15,132 nucleotides of DNA from the NCBI GenBank assembly GCA_004557545.1, contig SFGV01000047.1, positions 1 to 15,132 on the forward strand, given 5' to 3'. The DNA is from Succinatimonas hippei. GTDB lineage: Bacteria; Pseudomonadota; Gammaproteobacteria; Enterobacterales; Succinivibrionaceae. Position 1 is the stretch's first letter, and each line of letters starts with the position of its first letter. The notes beneath the pieces were generated by a model. That model made no database searches. It was not told the origin of the DNA and saw only the letters and a list, made by a program, of their open reading frames with translations. Shown here piece by piece: positions 13,218-15,132 of the stretch. Made by a program: the position numbers and the translations under genes.

Positions 13218-14600
13218 TTACCACCATGCCTCGGCCTGCACACCGAAGTTCACGCCGTTGTTCCAAGAATTGCCATCGTACAGGTTATCGGAGATGGAAT
13301 CTTTGTTGGAGGAGTGCAGGTAGGAGCAGTAGAACCTGATCTCAGGACGCGCCCAGAGCGAAGCTGATGGAGCGATTGCGTAAGCCAGAGTGTACTTCTG
13401 GCCCTGCTCGTCAGCACCAGTGCCCTTCTCTGCGTTCTCAACCTTCTTCCAGAAGGCACCGACTTCGGCCATGATGCGCGAGTAGGTGGTCACCTGGTAG
13501 CTCGGGCGGACAGTCACGGCGAACATCTTGGTGTTGTCGGTGGTGTCGTTGCCGATGTGGTCGTAGTCGTAACGCACTGCATGCATGATGTGGAACTTGT
13601 CGGATCCGACAGCGACCTCGCCCTGGTTCATGACCCTAAGCCAGTAGTGGTGGCTCAAATCGCCGCCCCAAGTCTGGTAGTACATCGGGTGGTTCTGCAG
13701 AGAAACAGCCTTGGTGCCGTACTGGAGGGTGGTGGTGTTGAAGCCCCAAGAGCCAGAGAAGGTGATGTCAGCGGTGTACAGACCTGAGAAGCCAGCGCTG
13801 GTGTCAACGTAGGACTGGTGCTTTGACTTGTCAGGATCCATGAAGGAGGCGCTCAGCTCAAGGTAGCCCCCATTCCAGTAGCTCCCGCCATAACGGATGT
13901 CGTACATATTGTAGTTGCCAAAGCTGTTCTCAACTTTCTTATAGTACTTGCCGTTGACTTCCTTGCCTTCAAAATTGCCTGAGAAATCCGTCAGCTCGTA
14001 GTGATATTTCGAGTAGCCGTCTTCGAGCTTGGTGATGTTGTCATGTGCCTTGCGCACCCAAGCAATGGAAAGCTTGCCCGGTCCAAGTTCCAGGTTCTCG
14101 AGACCTGCGCCAGAGCCAGACAGATCCTCGTAGTAGTAGTCCCAAAGGTGAACATCGTGGCGGTTGTAGAAACGCTTGCCTGCCCACAGGGTTGCGTCCT
14201 TCTTGCCCTGGATGATTCCCTTGGCCTGGACGTTCATCTCGCGGAGTGCGAACTCAACGTCTTCGCTACCATAGGCTTCGTCAAGGTCATCAAAGCCCTT
14301 GGTGCCGTAGTAGTTGGACCTTTCAGTAGCTTCGTAGTCGTTGTCGCCCTTGGACTTCATGGCGAAACGGGTGTTGACGAAGAACTCTGTATCATCTTTC
14401 TTGAAGACGCGGGAGCCTAATGCCAGCTCGCCGTAAGTGTCTTCCTCATTGCCAAGGCGGCCAACCTGCTCTGAATTCCAGCGGGTCTGTGAACCGCCAT
14501 GGTTGAAGTGACCAACACCGGCACGCATATAGCCGTGGAAGTCAACAGTAGGGGCGTTGTCGTCTGCGAAAGCAGCCGGAGCGGCAAGTAAGGTGGCCAT
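13218..14600 (-). CDS. LamB-family porin, apparently silent copy lacking a proper start
   Basis: The reading frame encodes a LamB-type porin much like the left one: VDFHGYMRAGVGHF, KRFYNRHDVH, the YEDLSGSGAGLENL segment, and a C-terminal EAWW. It differs strongly in the surface-loop regions, for example the insert containing SGNFEGKEVNGKYY. Matching to the left gene begins at its codon 5 (14621). Upstream in frame there is no ATG, GTG or TTG before a TGA at 14646-14648. The first internal ATG (14600) has no ribosome site and would give a signal peptide lacking its basic end. The body is free of stops, so it looks conserved rather than decaying. I infer a silent cassette that gains a start by inversion. 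A recently truncated duplicate is the main alternative. Confidence 0.85.
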   Translation of the reverse strand: MATLLAAPAAFADDNAPTVDFHGYMRAGVGHFNHGGSQTRWNSEQVGRLGNEEDTYGELALGSRVFKKDDTEFFVNTRFAMKSKGDNDYEATERSNYYGTKGFDDLDEAYGSEDVEFALREMNVQAKGIIQGKKDATLWAGKRFYNRHDVHLWDYYYEDLSGSGAGLENLELGPGKLSIAWVRKAHDNITKLEDGYSKYHYELTDFSGNFEGKEVNGKYYKKVENSFGNYNMYDIRYGGSYWNGGYLELSASFMDPDKSKHQSYVDTSAGFSGLYTADITFSGSWGFNTTTLQYGTKAVSLQNHPMYYQTWGGDLSHHYWLRVMNQGEVAVGSDKFHIMHAVRYDYDHIGNDTTDNTKMFAVTVRPSYQVTTYSRIMAEVGAFWKKVENAEKGTGADEQGQKYTLAYAIAPSASLWARPEIRFYCSYLHSSNKDSISDNLYDGNSWNNGVNFGVQAEAWW

Positions 14601-14621
14601 TACGGTTATGGCCAGCGTATT
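14515..14621 (-). repeat. Right inverted repeat (5' end of the silent porin)
   Basis: This is the mirror of 11662-11768, with 101 of 107 positions identical and 68 consecutive identical bases (14515-14582). On its outer side the sequence from 14622 onward is unrelated to the left porin's leader, so the similarity stops at the same codon in both copies. Confidence 0.9.
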
Positions 14622-14647
14622 TGAACTGACCGAACCATAAGACAGTC

Positions 14648-14670
14648 AAAAACTCTGATATATCAGTTTT
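14648..14670 (-). terminator. Possible terminator after the recombinase gene
   Basis: On the - strand the palindrome CTGATATATCAG (14655-14666), flanked by AAAA on its 5' side, is followed two bases later by TTTTT (14648-14652). It lies directly after the recombinase stop and would shield the silent porin from read-through. The stem is AT-rich. Confidence 0.45.
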
Positions 14671-15132
14671 CTAAGGCATAAGTGCGTTCAGATAATCCCA
14701 CCACAGTCTCATGGCAAAACGGCGTTGCATTAGATAGTCGTCATCACGACGGTAAGCGCGTTCCACCTTAGATGGCACATGCTGCAGAATAGCCTCACTA
14801 ATATAAGGGGGTACCTCTTTTGTGTGGGTGGAGAAAAAGTTTCTGCCAAGGGTTCTGATCCCGTGGGCACACAAGCAACCCTGATATCCGCAGTCTTTTA
14901 ACGCGCGGTTCATCGTTTGCGCCGAAAGGTGGTCTTTCGGATTGCGATAGCCGCTTAGGATATATCCGCTATATTCACTCCCGTAGAGTCGGTGCGCGTT
15001 TATAAGGATCTCCTCTAGTTTCGCGTCAGTAGGAATTATGAACTCTGTGCGGGTTTTGGTATTTCGCGCCGTGATTTGATGTTTGGCGCAATCGAGGTCA
15101 GAAATCTTTAGGGAAACCACCTCAGCAGGGCG
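14671..15132 (-). CDS. P4-like tyrosine recombinase, catalytic domain (5' end beyond window)
   Basis: This is the C-terminal 153 or so residues of a phage-integrase-family enzyme. The usual catalytic set is visible: the first Arg in RPAEVVSLK at the window edge, a Lys-containing beta region, HGIRTLGRNF (His and second Arg), the ILQH histidine, and the tyrosine nucleophile in AYRRDDDYL, followed by the RRFAMRLWWDYLN tail seen in P4-type island integrases. The frame is open, so this half looks functional. It reads toward the silent porin and ends 50 bases from the inverted-repeat boundary, making it the obvious candidate for catalysing porin inversion. P4-type enzymes usually integrate islands at tRNA genes, so a plain island integrase is a serious alternative. 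The N-terminus lies outside the window. Confidence 0.85.
   Translation of the reverse strand, partial: RPAEVVSLKISDLDCAKHQITARNTKTRTEFIIPTDAKLEEILINAHRLYGSEYSGYILSGYRNPKDHLSAQTMNRALKDCGYQGCLCAHGIRTLGRNFFSTHTKEVPPYISEAILQHVPSKVERAYRRDDDYLMQRRFAMRLWWDYLNALMP

Larger units (their letters stand above)
11662..14621. other. Predicted invertible segment carrying two convergent porin cassettes
   Basis: The segment is bounded by the 107-base inverted repeats and contains both porin bodies tail to tail. Flipping it would join the start codon, ribosome site and leader at 11038-11661 in frame to the right-hand porin, restoring its missing signal-peptide start (MNKL + NTLAITVMATLLAAPAAFA), and would leave the left porin headless. 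This layout resembles known expression-site/silent-cassette switches such as Campylobacter fetus S-layer inversion. Inversion has not been observed; it is inferred from layout, the sharp homology boundary and repeat identity. Confidence 0.6.

Noticed and set aside
14636..14638. ATG upstream of the right porin as its start codon
   Set aside because: It is out of frame with the porin and its frame stops after ten codons.

Overview
The window looks like chromosomal DNA of a Gram-negative gammaproteobacterium. The evidence is the accD-folC-dedD order, a SPOR-domain DedD, TusE, and two LamB-type outer-membrane porins. The porin sequences and the IS200/IS605 remnants would fit a gut member of the Succinivibrionaceae/Aeromonadales, but that assignment is inference.

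Layout. Bases 1-322 hold the right end of an IS200/IS605-type element: the C-terminus of TnpB, then a structured omega-RNA/right-end region. Bases 465-6958 are a tight co-directional housekeeping run: accD, folC, dedD, a Nif3/YbgI-family gene, folE, a GtrB/ArnC-like glycosyltransferase and truA, with overlaps or gaps of about 2-10 bp. Bases 7012-7358 hold a second, internally deleted copy of the same IS family, lying against a decayed sulfatase/LTA-synthase-like pseudogene (7360-7949). pgsA follows behind a near-consensus promoter, converging with tusE with no base between their stop codons. A tRNA-Ser(UGA) at 9109-9197 begins an accessory-looking stretch: a cluster of TTGATC motifs, a broken N-terminal fragment of a P4-type integrase, a Gfo/Idh/MocA oxidoreductase, a long AT-rich leader, two convergent LamB-family porin genes, and the C-terminal catalytic part of a P4-like tyrosine recombinase running off the right edge.

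The most interesting structure is the porin pair. The left gene (11650-13020, +) has a full signal peptide and ribosome-binding site. The right gene (13218-about 14621, -) matches it from codon 5 onward, but has no start codon in the normal place and an in-frame stop just upstream. The first 107 matching bases of the two genes form an inverted repeat with 6 mismatches, and 68 consecutive bases are identical even at silent sites. The two genes have clearly diverged downstream. Each gene ends in its own strong terminator. Inverting 11662-14621 would place the right porin exactly behind the start codon and upstream region now serving the left one. I therefore propose an invertible expression-site/silent-cassette porin switch, possibly driven by the adjacent tyrosine recombinase. 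This is inference from sequence and has not been demonstrated.

How the genes work together: accD (fatty acid synthesis), folC and folE (folate), pgsA (phospholipid), truA and tusE (tRNA modification) and dedD (cell division) are core functions. The accessory half concerns the cell surface (porins) and mobile DNA.
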